Positions 12,231 to 25,088 of a DNA stretch of 64,000 nucleotides are shown piece after piece (positions within the stretch are counted from its first letter, which is position 1; every line of letters starts with the position of its first letter). The notes beneath the pieces are model-generated. The model was given only the letters and a program-made list of their open reading frames with translations, had not been told where the DNA came from and did no database searches. A program made the translations under genes and the position numbers. This DNA comes from Gambelia wislizenii (Eukaryota > Chordata > Lepidosauria > Squamata > Crotaphytidae): positions 179,323,001-179,387,000 of the forward strand of contig JAUMIR010000001.1 in NCBI GenBank assembly GCA_030847615.1. Reading direction: 5' to 3'.

Positions 12231-12430
12231 CATTAAAAGGAACTTCCTGACAGGGAGAGCTGTTCAACAGTGGAATAAACTCAGAGAGTGGCAGATTCTC
12301 CTTCTTTGGAGGTCTTTAAACAGAAGTTGGATACTCATCTCTCAGGAATGTTTTAACTGTGTTTCTCCATAGCAGGTGACTGGACTAAACAGACCTTGCT
12401 ATCCCTTCCTACTCTATGATTCTGTGATTC
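12231..12430 (+). mobile_element. CR1 LINE 3' end
   Basis: Reads as the CR1 C-terminus (AGGAACTTCCTGACAGGGAG, CTGTTCAACAGTGGAATAAAC, GGAGGTCTTTAAACAGAAG) and 3' UTR, ending CTATGATTCTGTGATTCC. 5'-truncated right after a T/G-run. Confidence 0.88.
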
Positions 12431-13190
12431 CTGCTCCCTTCTCTACTGCACAGTGTGGGTGAGAGAGGGGTACAGAGATTTTGAACCCTTGGTGAGACAT
12501 CACATAATGAAGAATATGCTAACTCAAGGGTGTCTTCATGGCCGTTGCACAGGGAGAGGTCTTCTGCAGGGGTCATGTTCTTGGGACCTGACAGATGGAT
12601 CAAGGGCTAGCCAGTCCTGACGGACAGGCTCCCCTCTGTGTACCTAGTGGGGACATGCCTGAGATAACATGTGGTGGAACATTGTTTCTTCCAGGCCTTG
12701 GAGCATAGGTGTTTTCACCCTTGTACAGTATTTATGGGTTGACAAACTAGACCCACAATGTGTGAGGTTACCTTCAGTAACAATTTTCCTCCTTTGCAGC
12801 TTTGTTTAATTTAATCACAATTAAGCCCTATTTGAAATCCACCTTTGTATTCATTCTCCAGTGGTAAGAAGGTGGTGGAGGAAGAAATATGTATTCCTCA
12901 AGAAGTTGGCAGGAAGAAGTCATTTCTGTTCTTTGGAAACATCATGGATGCTTGTGCTAATGACTTCTTCTAATCAGCTGTCATTGAAAGCAATGCTGAA
13001 CATGTAATTCCTTCTTTTCTAGCTGATGTGTCTACTTGGATGCTATCACTTTCTATTACAATTGATGTCAACCAACAGAAGTCTACATTTTTAATTATGT
13101 GCTATCATAGATTTGCCACCAAAACAATATATATGACCCCCTTCCCCATAAATATGTTTATAACCTGCAATTTTACAAGCTATGACGTAG
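12431..13190. other. No gene seen
   Basis: Anonymous sequence. From about 13190 to 13281 and again after 13591 it becomes the repeat interrupted by the MITE at 13282. Confidence 0.55.
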
Positions 13191-13281
13191 ATCTAGGTGT
13201 ATTTACTTGAAAACAAGTCCCATTATGTTCAGTTGGGTTCAATCCAAGTTAAGTGCATATGGACTTTTGACCTCAGACTAT

Positions 13282-13590
13282 GGACATTTTCAGACGCAAT
13301 TTTCAGCAGCAAATATCCCAAAATAGCTCTGTTGCTGCTGCACGGCAAAGGAACGGTTTCAGATGATGCCGTCCCTCTGCCGAAAATCTCCATGGAGGAA
13401 ACTGCGGCCTATTTCATTCACGAATGTTGCCTGTGAGTGAAATATGATGTGACTTCCTTCATTCTGTCATGGAAGTGACACGGAGGGGTTCAGCAGAGGG
13501 ACGGCATCATCTGAAACTGCTCCCCTGCCACGCGGCCACAACAGAACTGTTTTGGGATATTTGCTCCCAAAATTACATCTGAAAATGTCC
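13282..13590. mobile_element. Foldback MITE, 309 bp
   Basis: Palindrome with ends GGACATTTTCAGACG and CATCTGAAAATGTCC; TTA follows the right end, while the left flank reads TAT. An inner inverted motif GGTTTCAGATGATGCCGTCC and its partner GACGGCATCATCTGAAAC lie about 65 bp in. It interrupts an older repeat whose pieces flank it (AAGTCCCATTATGTTCAGTTGG to the left, AAGTCCCAATGATTTCAACAGG to the right). Confidence 0.85.
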
Positions 13591-13799
13591 TTAGTATCAA
13601 TAGGATAGATCTAGATGAAGTGTCTAGTTACTCCCCAAACTGTTATGATTTAAGTCCCAATGATTTCAACAGGAACAAATAATGACTAACTTACTCTGGA
13701 TTTAATCCAGTGAATATGCCTACAAAGTACCAAAGAACACAATGAGGCTTACTTCTGAGTAAATCTGGAAACAATTGTGCTATACCTCTCTTTTTTCCC

Positions 13800-14492
13800 C
13801 TAAACTCAGGAGCATCACTCCTTATTTAAATAGATATGCATAATTTATTGAAACAACAGTAAAAAAAAAAACACTTGAATAAGACAAATAAAATGTATCA
13901 CACCAAGCCACCATGGAGATACCTTAAGCACAGTATTCCTATTTTATTCTGGTGTTCATGGATACATTGCAAAGATCATCAACAGATAATATCAAAATGG
14001 ACTTCTGCAGAACTTCAAAACCTCTGACAAAGGGGCATGTTGAGATCATTCTTTTCCAGCAAATAGATAAAAGGGTTCCACAAAAAGGCACTGGGACCCT
14101 TTAATAAAGAAAGCATCATCAACAACACTCTACATTTTTGATTTAACATTTTTGATAGAATATCAAGTACCATTTTCTTTAAAAAAAAAACATAATGTCT
14201 TTGGACACTTTAGCCACACATAAAGCATTCTTCCCCACCCTCTCAAACAAAGTGGAGATAGGTTTGTTTTTTTAAACTATCTGGGAGACCTTCACTGCAT
14301 CTAGTGTCATTTATGAACAATGGTACACATATTTTCTTGATATTGTGTAGAAAGTGTTTGAAAACCACAGGAACCCCTAACCTGCCTCCATTCAACCTCA
14401 GTAAACACCACATCTAGTTCTACTTCCCAATAAATTTTGAATCTGCTGACAGAAAATAAGAATCAGCAATCCAGTTTTCCATATTAGAGACT
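13800..14492. other. No gene seen
   Basis: AT-rich spacer with an A-run near 13860; nothing recognised. Confidence 0.6.
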
Positions 14493-14495
14493 TTA

Positions 14496-15082
14496 GGCTT
14501 ATCTACATGAGCTAGGATATGCTAGCTTCCGACATCACCACCATCCTCTGGTGTATCTTGGCCATGGAACAGGCCTGGTCTTCCCCTGTTACCTGGATGA
14601 AATAGGCCAATATCCCAACAGAACACAGGTTCATCACTGCAGCTGCCACCATTTCCCCTGCTCTGCTGAGTACAAGAAGCTGGCCCACACCATGTAACAA
14701 GGCCCCTGCATGTGACCAGCCTTGGTCACATGCTGCAGGCCTGCTGCCTGGACCTGGAAGAGTAAGAGCGACTGGCAGCTAGAGAAACCAGCCAGCCTCA
14801 GGGATAAGTAAGGGATGAATGGCAGCTAGAGTGACGATCCAGCCTGCAGTGGACATGCAGGGACCAATCCATTTCCTCCCAGCAGAAATGGAGTAAACAG
14901 GGTATTTTTTTAAACCACTGTATTGGGCCTTAATGGAGCTTGCACTGTCTGAGCCCCAATTCTGCCCTGGGGGTTGTAAGGACTGCCTGGGGGCAGAACA
15001 GGGCAAGTGCCCTGCCTCATTTGGACTGCAGGGCTCTCAGATGGCAGAGTAAAACAGGATAACCAGCCCATGTAGATAAGGC
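14496..15082 (+). mobile_element. Second MITE family, 587 bp, TSD TTA
   Basis: Ends GGCTTATCTACATGAGCT and AGCCCATGTAGATAAGGC are inverted repeats with one mismatch at the third base, flanked by TTA (14493-14495, 15083-15085). The interior includes CATGTGACCAGCCTTGGTCACATGC and GGACTGCAGGGCTCT, which recur in the copies at 813, 2159 and 33386. Noncoding; the 3-bp TSD again suggests PIF/Harbinger-type mobility. Confidence 0.82.
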
Positions 15083-15369
15083 TTATGTCATCAGATTTAA
15101 AGTTGCTTGTCACACATTACTCTTCAAATGCAGTAATCAGTCTAGGGGATCTCGACTTTAAAAAAAGTTGGCAAAGCAACATACCTGATTTTTGTTTTGT
15201 TTTTTACAGAGAGGTGTGAGTTACATATGGAAAGAATATTTCTAAATATTAAAAAAAAAAGTGGGCTTCCCTGGGTGAAACCCTGGGTGGCAGCACTTCA
15301 ACTCAGTGCTTCAATACCTATAAACAAGCTATCAAGAACTGATATTGAATTCATACACTGTTTTCTTGT

Positions 15370-17320
15370 GCAATGAGTAGAAGGGCATCATATCATCATA
15401 TACTGCCTTGCTGCAAATTTTCATATTTACTCACTGCTCCAAGTATTCTCTACTTATCACATATACCTTCTGTCTGAGTTGAAAAGCATCAAAGTTGAGT
15501 TTTAAATTTGAAATTGCTAGCTCTTCACTTTCATTCCTACAGTATGTTTTTTTCCCTGTCAATCTACTCTTTTCCAATACAATACACAATCATTGATAAT
15601 TTTTGCCATCTAATAAACTTACATTGTTTTGGTAATAATGGAATTGACTGAAAAAGTAATAATAGCTTGGGCAAAGCCTTCATCATGGTAGATACAATTT
15701 TCCCTAAGAATGAGAGTTTAAAATTTGACAGTTGAGACATACTACATCTAATTCCTTAAATTACTGATGAATAATTACAATTAATTATTTGGACAATATT
15801 TTAAATCAAAATGACCCCAAAATATTTGAAACCCCCAAAACAAATCTCAGATTTAGACTATCTGCATTGGTTATGCTGTTTTTAAATTGAGTTTATAAGA
15901 CCTAATAATTTCAATTTGGCTGGGTGTATTTTAAATCAAATCAATTTCTAAAAGTTGTCTGAATCTTTTGTAAGGCTGGAATCGATGTTTTAGGGCAAGA
16001 TAAAAATAACAAAATGTCATTTGTAAAAAACAATAACAATATCAACTTGTAGGAATGGGATGGCTTTCTTTGTTAATTTTCACTCTTTTATTATCTTCAG
16101 TTGATCTTACCAGCTTCTCTAGGTGATCTATAGCAACTGTTAACAGAAGCAGAGATAAAGGCATCCCTGTTTTGCACCTTGTGAAAAATCTAATGAATTC
16201 AGTTATGGGTTGTTTCTATACAGATTTGCCTTTGAATTTCTGTAGTCTGTCCATAAAATTGCTAAATGGTTCAGCAAGCTTGTCTATCAAACATTCAAGT
16301 AAGGCCATTCGTTACTGTCAAAGGCCTTTTGAAAAATCAAGTGAGAGTAGCACAGTAGACTGTTTATGTTTATTGCAATGAGGACTCTCCAAATTCCATT
16401 CGAAAGGTTTAAGCATAAAGCCTGTTTGATCATGCTTGCTGTAATTTGTAACAAATACATTTAGCCTATCATTGAGAAATGTGAGGGAATCTTCTTATCC
16501 TGATTTATAAGGCTTATTGGTGGATATACTGTATCCAGAATAAGATCACATAATATTCTGGATGACGTCTTGGAAGAATTATTATTTTTCATCATTTCAA
16601 CTTTGTGTGGTCTTTTTTCTCTAGGATGCCAGTATATGTTTAAGTGAGCTTAGGTATGATGTCATCTTTGAAAACTTTACATAACTGCCCTGGAAGTCCA
16701 TCAACACTAGGAAATTTATATGTCTTTAAGGATTTAATGTCTTTCCGCTTAATCAGCAGTGATTGGACTATTTAAAATTTCTCTGTATTCTTTGTTTTGT
16801 ATTCATTTAGGGAAACTCACTGAGATTTAACATGGGGTCAAGCTCAGGTTTAATAAATAGATGCAGATTCTATGGAACTTGTTAATTTCCTTGAGATGTG
16901 TAAAAAATTTGCGACCATCATTCTTAATCAATGCTTAAAAAATGCTTTCCTGGTTTTGTTTTTTTAAGCTTGTGCCAAAATTGTTGTGTTTTTATTTTCA
17001 TGCTGATAATATTTTCTTTTAGTATGCATTAGTGAGATATAGATTCTGTCCCGATCCAGTGCCTTTAGCTCAGCCCTTTTGTGTGTCAGGACTGTTAAAG
17101 ATTTCTAACTCTGTGTGCTTATGTTTTAGACTAAGATGATTAATTTGTTTAGAAGTTTTTTATAGACTCTATTTTCATTTTATTTAAAGTGGCAGCCTCC
17201 CCATTCAAACTCATTCTGAGTGCCTCTTTCAATGCATCACAAAATAATAAATTACTAATAAGTATTCATAACTACATAACTTTCTTCTCTCAAAGATATA
17301 CTGTTTGCCAAGCAAGGTTG
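15370..17320 (-). pseudogene. Degenerate L1 LINE, ORF2 reverse transcriptase half
   Basis: Minus-strand frames, with many stops and shifts, keep the order of L1 ORF2 blocks: a PSVDGLPGQLCKVFKDD-like segment near 16690, RPISLIN-like then HDQTGFMLK near 16430-16500, LLLSLDFSKG near 16330, TRCKTGMPLSLLLL near 16160-16190 (the usual RQGCPLSPLLF block), and SFLGKIVSTMMKALPKLLLLFQ near 15640-15710. The YADD region is not clear. Very old, inactive. Confidence 0.75.
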
Positions 17321-17342
17321 TTTTTTAATGTCCATTAATGCC

Positions 17343-17572
17343 TAAATACCCTAAAAGCACCATATCTTGTCTGATCTTGGAAGCTAAGCAGGCTCAGCCT
17401 GGTTAGTACTTGGACTGGAGACCACCAATCAATACCAGGTGCTGCAGGCTGTATTTCAGAGGAAGAAACTGGCAAAACCACCTCTGAGTATTCCTTACCT
17501 AAGAAAACCCTGTGAAATTCATGGGGTCACCATAAGTGAACAGGTCACTTGAAGGTACATACATACATATTG
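17343..17572 (+). mobile_element. 5S-rRNA-headed Sauria-type SINE
   Basis: The first 120 bp match 5S rRNA, including the pol III internal control region (TGATCTTGGAAGCTAAGCAGG, CTGGTTAGTACTTGGACTGG, GGTGCTGCAGGCT). The tail AACTGGCAAAACCACCTC...CCTAAGAAAACCCTGTGAAATT...CACCATAAGTGAACAGG is shared with Sauria SINEs, and TACATACATA ends it. It is not a functional 5S gene: the RNA has substitutions and continues into the SINE body. Confidence 0.9.
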
Positions 17573-18597
17573 CCACTTCCCAATAAAACCAGATAACAAG
17601 TGCAGTTAGATAAAGGCATAATCTTGATTCAAGATAGGTTCTATTCCACAATCTTTTATGTAGTCAGCTATGCTTTCAGATAGAAACTTTAGTCCTTTAT
17701 GTCAAGATTAATTTTCAGGAAAAAAATATGTTAATTCCTTTCTTTGTCCTGTTATACTATACTACAAAGTTGTTTGTTAACTTAAAAAGGACTCATTTGT
17801 GGTGCAGTCAGACTTGTGTTTCTGAAATGGGGATACTCCATGGCATACTCTCCTTCCCATTAAGCATTTCTAAATTCCATATGATACCTGTATACCTACT
17901 AGTGACTCTGCAATCTCAACCTTGGGATGGAGTTTAACTGCAGACCTTACAGCCACAACTTGTGGCCATATTTTTGGACTTCCATGCTTTTCCTCTCCCC
18001 TTCCCTGATTATTCTAAACCACCTAGTCCAAGTAAGATTTCTGGAGAATTCAGAGGCTTGCATATTCTTGTTGAATTTTAGTTGGTCCAAATAAAGGTGT
18101 ACCCTACCTGTGGGGTTTGGATTTTGCTTTGTTCTCATGAACCTCCTGGCTACCCTTCTTTGAAAACATCCTTTGCAGGTAGCAAAAGGGGAATGAACGA
18201 AGTCCTCCCAAATACATAGAAATAGCTTCTCAGTAGTAAGAGACCATGTTAGAGATGGCATGTAGTTAGAGATAGAAATGATTTGTCAGTAGACACAGTA
18301 GGGAGAAGAGCAGGCTATATGTGAAAAAAATAGATAAATAATATTATATACGGTAAGTTTCCAAAATCACAACAATCAGTTTCTAAGAAGATCAGCTCAA
18401 ATCTTAAATTGTAAAAAGATGTTCACACTCAAAATAACTTACTGGAAACTGTACTTGGCCCGGACAGCCCTCATCCCCTTTTCATATAATAATTGGCAAT
18501 ATTTAATAATTTGGCTAACTGTGGCCTTCTATGAGTGTGGAGAGTAAACAGGGATCTCCCAAAGACCAGGAATCCCAAAGACTAGCACTGAGACTAA
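17573..18597. other. No gene seen
   Basis: Anonymous. A minus-strand frame of 104 codons (17947-18261) has no recognisable domain and is taken as chance. Confidence 0.55.
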
Positions 18598-19187
18598 GGA
18601 GATTATCAGATGCTCTAAAAACAGAGTTATCATGACACCAGGAGATCGCTAAAGGTCTTTCTTTTCAGACGATATTGTTCCTGTTTTGTAATGCTCCCGT
18701 TCTGCTGCCATTCTGCTGGTGCTTCTTTTTATTGATGGGAGAATCCATCAATGGATCCCCTGTTCTGTTCGTGTCATGGATTTTAAAGCATCTGAAAAGG
18801 TGCCCTGTTTTGCTGCTGAGATCCCGGTGTCAATGGGAGGTCCCTGCCAGAACACTTCCTGATGAGATCGGGACATCTAGGTAAGTGACACGCTTTTAAA
18901 AAAACTTCGTTGCTTTGCTTGGAAGTTTTAAAGTGTGTTTTGTGCTTGCCGTCACTTTTATTGTTGTATTTTCCTTTTTTTTCTTCTTCCTGCGATAATG
19001 GGCAGGATTTCATTCCAGGAAGTGAATGGAGCTCCATTAGAGCTTCATTCACTCCTGGGCTCTCCTTTACATGCAAATAAGGTAGGTCTGAAAATACTTC
19101 TTTTTCTGCCAGGACAGGGACAGGAGAGGGGTGGGAGAGGAGATTGTGGGACAGGAACACTTTTTTTGTTCCTGTCTGATAATCTCA
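18598..19187. mobile_element. DNA transposon remnant, 590 bp, TSD TAA
   Basis: Ends GGAGATTATCAGATGC and CTGTCTGATAATCTCA, flanked by TAA (18595-18597, 19188-19190). Related in sequence and length to the copy at 35938 and, in inverse orientation, to 8088 and 25089. An internal GAATGGAGCTCCATT-type palindrome is present. Frames across it are not conserved between copies, so none is taken as coding. Confidence 0.8.
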
Positions 19188-19190
19188 TAA

Positions 19191-20924
19191 GTCATGTACA
19201 CACTAGGGAGGGTAATTACAAATTCCAAAGAAAGGTAACATGAAAGGCAGCTTCTTGCCTGAACATCTGGCTAATCCAATCAAGCACATCTCAGGTACCC
19301 AAGGTTTCTAAAGTGTTGTTTCCCCTCTCCCTTCACCGCAACCAAAGAGGGCTGCTTGCTTCATTCAGTTTTAAAGTGTTAGCACATTAACACTTTGAAT
19401 CATTAATGTATCTGGAGTGTCCATTGTCTCAGCCTGGAAACCTCCAAGAAGCATTGTTTTTCTCTCTAAATCCCATCCCTTGAAGGAAAATATTAGATTT
19501 TTTTTTAAAAAGTCCAAAACTCCACTCAGGTGTGCACAGATCCCCTTCCTATCTACTCCATGCCAGTCTGTGTAGTTGGATGCACAGTTCATCTTCCTCT
19601 TGACTCCACATCAGACTGTGTAGCCATTCCTGCTTCTGAATCCTCTCTCTGCTGGTTTTCTTTGCAATCTCAGTTCCTCTGATCTGTACAGTATCACCCC
19701 AAAACAACCTCTTACTCTATTCCTCTATCCAAATCCTTCCTACTTATTTCATTAGTCTTGAATGAGTGCTTGAAGCCCAAATGTGTGTGTAGGTATTGTC
19801 ATTATTATTTCCTTATTAAAGATCAATTAATTGTACTAACTTAAAGTCTCCTCCTTAGTACTGGTATGCATAGGTCTCAACGTCCTGTTCATTGCCCACT
19901 TGTCATATTGTCAAGTAGAATATATTAATTCCTCAAATTAATATATATATATATTAAAGGGTCCCAATAGATCCAAATGTTTCCGGTAACATGACATTTT
20001 CTTAAGGGCTGGTTCCATATAAAGAAAGAAAGAAAATAAATTCTTGAATGTATTTATTTACTAGAATTGAATTTGCTCAATAAACAATTTTCTCTGGGAA
20101 AATTAAATTTAAAAGTAAAGTAAAAAAAAAAAGCAAATTAAAAGATAAATCAAATTTAAAACATGGTATATAAAACCCCAATACACAATAATAAAATGCC
20201 ACAAAACAGCACACATTAAAATCAGTAGCAGAGGAGGTGGAGGACAGTCAGTCCCTTAAGAAGACAATAGTAAAACCACTAGCAACAAAGGCATAACTTC
20301 TTAAAACACTGAAACAGTTCATTATTAAGAATACCCTAATATATCAGTCTTGTTCCTACTGAGCGTCTTAATTTCCACCAGGATTTTTGTTTCATACTGT
20401 TTCTCTACTGGGTTATGATGCTCACTTGATTATAACTTGAAAGTGCATCTTTTCTGCACTTTTTTCAATGCTTTCCATGCTTTCTTTTGCATTGACTGAA
20501 GCATATTTATGAATACGGTCAAATATGAACATTTTTAGTTGTATGTCTTTTTGAAATGTACATGTGGTTTTATGTATCCTTTTTTCTTCCATATTGTATC
20601 AATATTCTCACAACAGTACATATTTCTGAGGAAAGATGCATTCCATTCTGTTAACATTTGGGGGAATCATGAAATGTATACTTTCCATATGAAAAAGTGA
20701 ATTCACTGTTCTGCTTTCTCAGAATGGCAGAAATCAAACAATTGACTGAAATTCAGCAAATTTCTATGCTTCTCCACATGGGGAGACAAACATCAGGGCA
20801 AGCACAACTTGAGAAGGAAATTTGGTTTTTGAATATGGTTTTAATATCTGACCAGTCTCCACTCATTTCCATTAAGCCCTAGCTGGTTAACTGGCTAAAT
20901 CTGGAGGTGTGTGTTGTACTTGAG
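19191..20924. other. No gene seen
   Basis: AT-rich desert with A-runs near 20120 and short AT repeats near 19945. No exon or named repeat. Confidence 0.55.
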
Positions 20925-21160
20925 AGCCACTGTGGAGTAGTTGCTAGAGTGTTGGACTAGGACACTGGGAGACCAGGGTTTCAATTCTTGCTCAGCCATG
21001 GAAACCCACTGGGTGACCTTGGGTAAGTCACACTCTCTCAACCTCAGAGGAAGGCAAAGTCAAACCCCCTCTGAACAAATCCTGCCAAGAAAACCCCATG
21101 GTAGGTTCACCTTCATAGTCACCATATTTCAGAAATTACTTGAAGGCCCACAATAACAAT
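20925..21160 (+). mobile_element. tRNA-headed Sauria SINE
   Basis: A-box-like GTAGTTGCTAGAGTGTTGG and B-box-like GGTTTCAATTCTTGC come from a tRNA; the body follows (CACTGGGTGACCTTGGGTAAG, AACCTCAGAGGAAGGCAAAG, TGCCAAGAAAACCCCATG) and the end is ACTTGAAGGCCCACAATAAC. Confidence 0.9.
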
Positions 21161-23459
21161 TGTGCTTGAGCAATATCAGAACACCAAATAGCCAGGAGTG
21201 AGGGGAGGGGAATGGGAGTGAATTGGTGGACACACCCTCTTGAGCCCATCATGCTTTTTGAAGAAAGGCAAGAAGTGGTTTACCAGTGTTTTAACTTAGG
21301 ATATGGTTTTCTAGATTTAACCTAGATTACTTTTCCACAATCCAAAAGCTGGCCACAAAGCAATTCTGCCATCCCCCTCCTGTCTGCCTCACCATTTTCT
21401 GACACCACATACCCTGATTTGAGTTTGTAGGATAATGACAATCTGGCAACTCTACTCTTTCTTCTAGGTATGAGCAGTGTTGTTGACTTGCATTTCTGGA
21501 GCCTGTAGATTAGAAGAGAGCAATTTCTAAAGATCCCAGGTTCCACTCCATCCCTATCTCAATGCCCTAGAACTCAGAAGGTCACCCCCCCCCTCTTGAA
21601 AAATAGGAGTGGAAGGTGATAGCAGGTTTTCTTTGGGGGAGAAGGGGCTATTTGAGGCCTAAAATAGTCATGAAAGGGATGTTGACTTTAAATTGCCAAC
21701 CATGCCTCCTTGTGGCTTCTATGATCATTTCATTCAGCCATGGGGAGGATCCAGGGGGACATCATAGGCCACATCCTATCACATTGTTATTGGAATGTCA
21801 GTTCTGTCAGGATATTAGTACCATTGGGTGGCCAGATGGGCTGCAGGGTGGTGGTTGGAGAGAACACCCATACCAATGTGTTTTTAAAGTCATCTAGTTG
21901 GCCACTGAAGAAACATTAAGGATTCCTCACAATTCTTCACTAATTTTCTTCTAGAAGGAAGCAGAGAGTAATTTTAGCAATTTCATTCTGACTGTGAGAA
22001 TTTACTTTTCCTACAAATCAGGACTTATTCTGTGCAGAATATACATGTGGTTGTAGTAAACAGGAAACATCATCTTATGCAGAAATATTATTTTCTGCAC
22101 AGAAAATGCTGTTTCCTGTTCAGAAAATGCTGCCTTCTGTGCAAAATAACCACATGTGAATTTTGTGTAGAATAAATCTCAATCTGTAAAGTTTCTTGTC
22201 AGTCCAGGATTGTTTTCATCAAGGTTTCCTAACACTAGAAACATGTTTTTTGAACATTTTTCAAAAATTCTAGATTATTCTTTCCATTCTTGGGAAACAG
22301 AATGCTGAACCAGATATGACTTTAGTCTGATCAATTCAGTATGGATCTTCTTAGGTTCCTTGCCATTGCCAGAGTCCATCAAGACTGTCCCTCCACCATA
22401 ACCTGGTCACTGCATCACTAATTAGAATGAAATGGGGTTAGTGAACTATGCCTGGTTTATAGCTTATTTTCCATTTCCTTTATTGTGTGAGAAAGCATTG
22501 ATTCTAATATATTTGTAATCTGTAATATTTGATTTTACCCTTCTACTCTATTTTTATGCTTTGTTTGATTTCTTCTTTTTTTAAAGCAGCACCCATATCC
22601 CACAACTCTGCAAAGATAAAAGCAGGTAAGAGCAAAGGCCAGAACAAGCAAGAAAAATATTTTTTTTTCTTTTCTTCTTCCTGGCTGGTGTAGATGGCCT
22701 AGTTTCAAGGCCTGATAAATCCTCTCATTTGAGAATTTTTACATTAGCCCTGCAGTCTGTTTCAGTGCTGTGGATTTTGATTCATCCTATCACAGACTCT
22801 GACAAGACGAGATTATTATTATTACTGATCATTGACTCCTCCTCTTCCTCTTCTTCAATAATGTTTATTTGGTTTAGATAGCTTGTTCCTAGATTTTAAA
22901 CATTTTGTTAAAAGAATCTCATATTAGTTTCAATAACAACAGAATAAGAAGTATGGTTAAAAAAAAATCCCCATAGATATGTATCATAACATAACTTGAG
23001 CTGTCTGTCTATGCTATTTCAGATACTTATGTAGAGTCCACATGATGCAATTAATATTTAGAAACAATATTTCAAATGCACAAATATGTTACTAGTTGCA
23101 TCTTGACCACAACTGAGCAGGGTATGCAAATCTATCTAGTACAGTTTCATCCGATTTCTTGTTTTTTCATAGTGAAACTTGTTCTGACTCAGGCCTGCAT
23201 TAGACTGCACAGAAATGTACATATTCTTTTGTGTGTGTGTGTGTGCATTTGGGTACATTTTTTCATATATTTGTTAGTTTGGAGACATCATCTTTCAAAA
23301 GCCATACATATTTGTTACCTAAATTGCTGGGAATCCATGGAACCCACTCATGATACTAAAATTATGATATTAAGTTGGTGAACGTTAATTAGCTCAAAGG
23401 TATGGCTGCAAGAGGCCAGGTAACTTGTGAGATCTTTTGCACATATGGATACCAGTACT
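21161..23459. other. No gene seen apart from one foldback
   Basis: Mostly anonymous; contains the foldback at 22021 and a short GT run near 23231. Confidence 0.55.
22021..22179. mobile_element. Short foldback repeat, about 159 bp
   Basis: Left arm GACTTATTCTGTGCAGAATA...ACATGTGGTT pairs with right arm AACCACATGTGAATTTTGTGTAGAATAAATC. Inner AACAGGAAACA and TGTTTCCTGTT also pair. No coding; class uncertain. Confidence 0.65.
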
Positions 23460-24255
23460 CACTGACAAGACTCCAAGCCAAAGTGAAATAAAAATGTTTT
23501 TTATTGGAAAACAAGCACAGAAGCATTCACACAAACACACACACTCAAGAGAATCACACAAGGCTAACAAAGACTTGGGAGGAAAACTTGGATAGAGGAG
23601 ATAGAGTTGGGGGAAAGGGCCTATAATTACCTGTGTGAGGAAGAGAGATTCAAGCAGCAAAGAAACTCAGGCTTGACTCTAAGGGTGACACAAGAAACCA
23701 GCAGAGTAACAGCATATGAAGAACTGTGCACACTTTGGCTAAGATTTGTGGATGATATTTATACCCAATATCATACACTTAAGTGGTGTTTTAAGTGTGA
23801 AACAATGCTTAGATGAATTTCTCAATGTGAACCAATGGAGACTCCGGCTAGGCTGATTGGTTAAGATAAGATCCTGAAGTATAAAGATTTATCATTGATA
23901 CCAATGGTTGAGGCATTAAATTTAATGGGTTTGTGGCTGCCTCCATATTGTGGAAAGGAAAAGGTGTGAGGGAAAGATATTTTGTGGATAATGGGGATAC
24001 TAGTTCCTGTTTGTTTTGGTGTATGATTAACTGCCAGGTGCATCCAGGGAAGATTAGCACATTCCACCTTAATTACTCTAAGGAGCTTGGCTTAATCCCA
24101 TCCTGGGTGTGTTTGTTGGGGAAATTTCCAAGACAACTTCATTAGGCCTTTGAGTGGCATTCATTTGAACCTCATTTTGGTTTGCTCTGATCTACCTTAG
24201 ACCTCATGAACTGTCCAATATAGCCAAATTATGAATTATTAAAGGAAGGAGGTGT
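23460..24255 (-). mobile_element. LTR-like sequence, boundaries uncertain
   Basis: On the minus strand there is a TATA-type GGTATAAATATC near 23757 and, about 260 bp downstream, a polyadenylation signal (complement of TTTTTTATTGG at 23500), a spacing fitting an LTR. No matching target duplication was found, so the ends are tentative. No genes inside. Confidence 0.4.
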
Positions 24256-24673
24256 AAGGCCAGGGAACATATTTTTACATGTTATTTCTAAACTGTTGTT
24301 TTGCATGTCATTTCTAAATTGTTGTTATTTCATCAACTGCCTTACAAGCTTAAAAACATGTGGATTTGTAACCATGTCATGTGAGAAATGGATAATCTTG
24401 CATTAAATTAGAAAATCTCTACTATTGACATTTTTGGCAAATTCCCCACTCCCCCCGGCATGACATTGGTGTTTGGTTAATATGGTTTTTAAGGATGTGC
24501 GTGGGGAGACAAAGATAAAAGAAATAGTGTAAAGACTATAAATGCAAAAACTAGGAATGAGAACTTTGGAAATAGGAAATTGCAGTGAGCAGGGAGCATA
24601 TTAAGAGGCTACTTTCATGTCTCAAAGATTTGTAATACACACATATGCACATTTTAAAATTTATCCTGACTTA

Positions 24674-25024
24674 GGAGATTTTCAGACCACGTTTCAGCGT
24701 GCCTAGTGCGGGAGGAGCTTTCGGGAGAGGGATGGCGATCTTGCGCAGCAGGGGGGCGTTTTCGGACGCCGTTGTCCCTCTCCCGAAACCATCCGTGTCA
24801 CTTCCGTGAAGCTTCGGAAGCCGCAGAGCCATATTTTAATCATGGAGGTTGCCCGTGATTAAAATATGGCGCTGAGGCTTCCGAAGCTTCACGGAAGTGA
24901 CACGGATGGTTTCGGGAGAGGGACAACGTCATCCGAAAACGCCCCCCTGCTGCGCAAGATCGCCGTCCCTCTCCCGAAAGTTCCTCCTGCCCTAGGCACG
25001 CTGAAACGTGGTCTGAAAATCTCC
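24674..25024. mobile_element. Foldback MITE, 351 bp
   Basis: Ends GGAGATTTTCAGACCACG and CGTGGTCTGAAAATCTCC; TTA precedes the left end and CCA follows the right, so the duplication is decayed or absent. Arms pair over nearly the whole length around the centre CATATTTTAATCATGG...CGTGATTAAAATATG. Inner motif GTTTTCGGACGCCG. Ends only 64 bp from the next element of the same superfamily at 25089. Confidence 0.88.
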
Positions 25025-25088
25025 CCAGTGATTAAAACAGTGATTAAAACAATTACCACCTATTGTGTTCAGAAATGGGAGAGTCTAA

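Noticed and set aside
17343..17465. 5S rRNA gene
   Set aside because: Substitutions, and continuation into a SINE body present in four copies, show a 5S-derived SINE head.
20925..21000. tRNA gene
   Set aside because: A- and B-box-like motifs are present but no cloverleaf is preserved and the sequence continues as a Sauria SINE.
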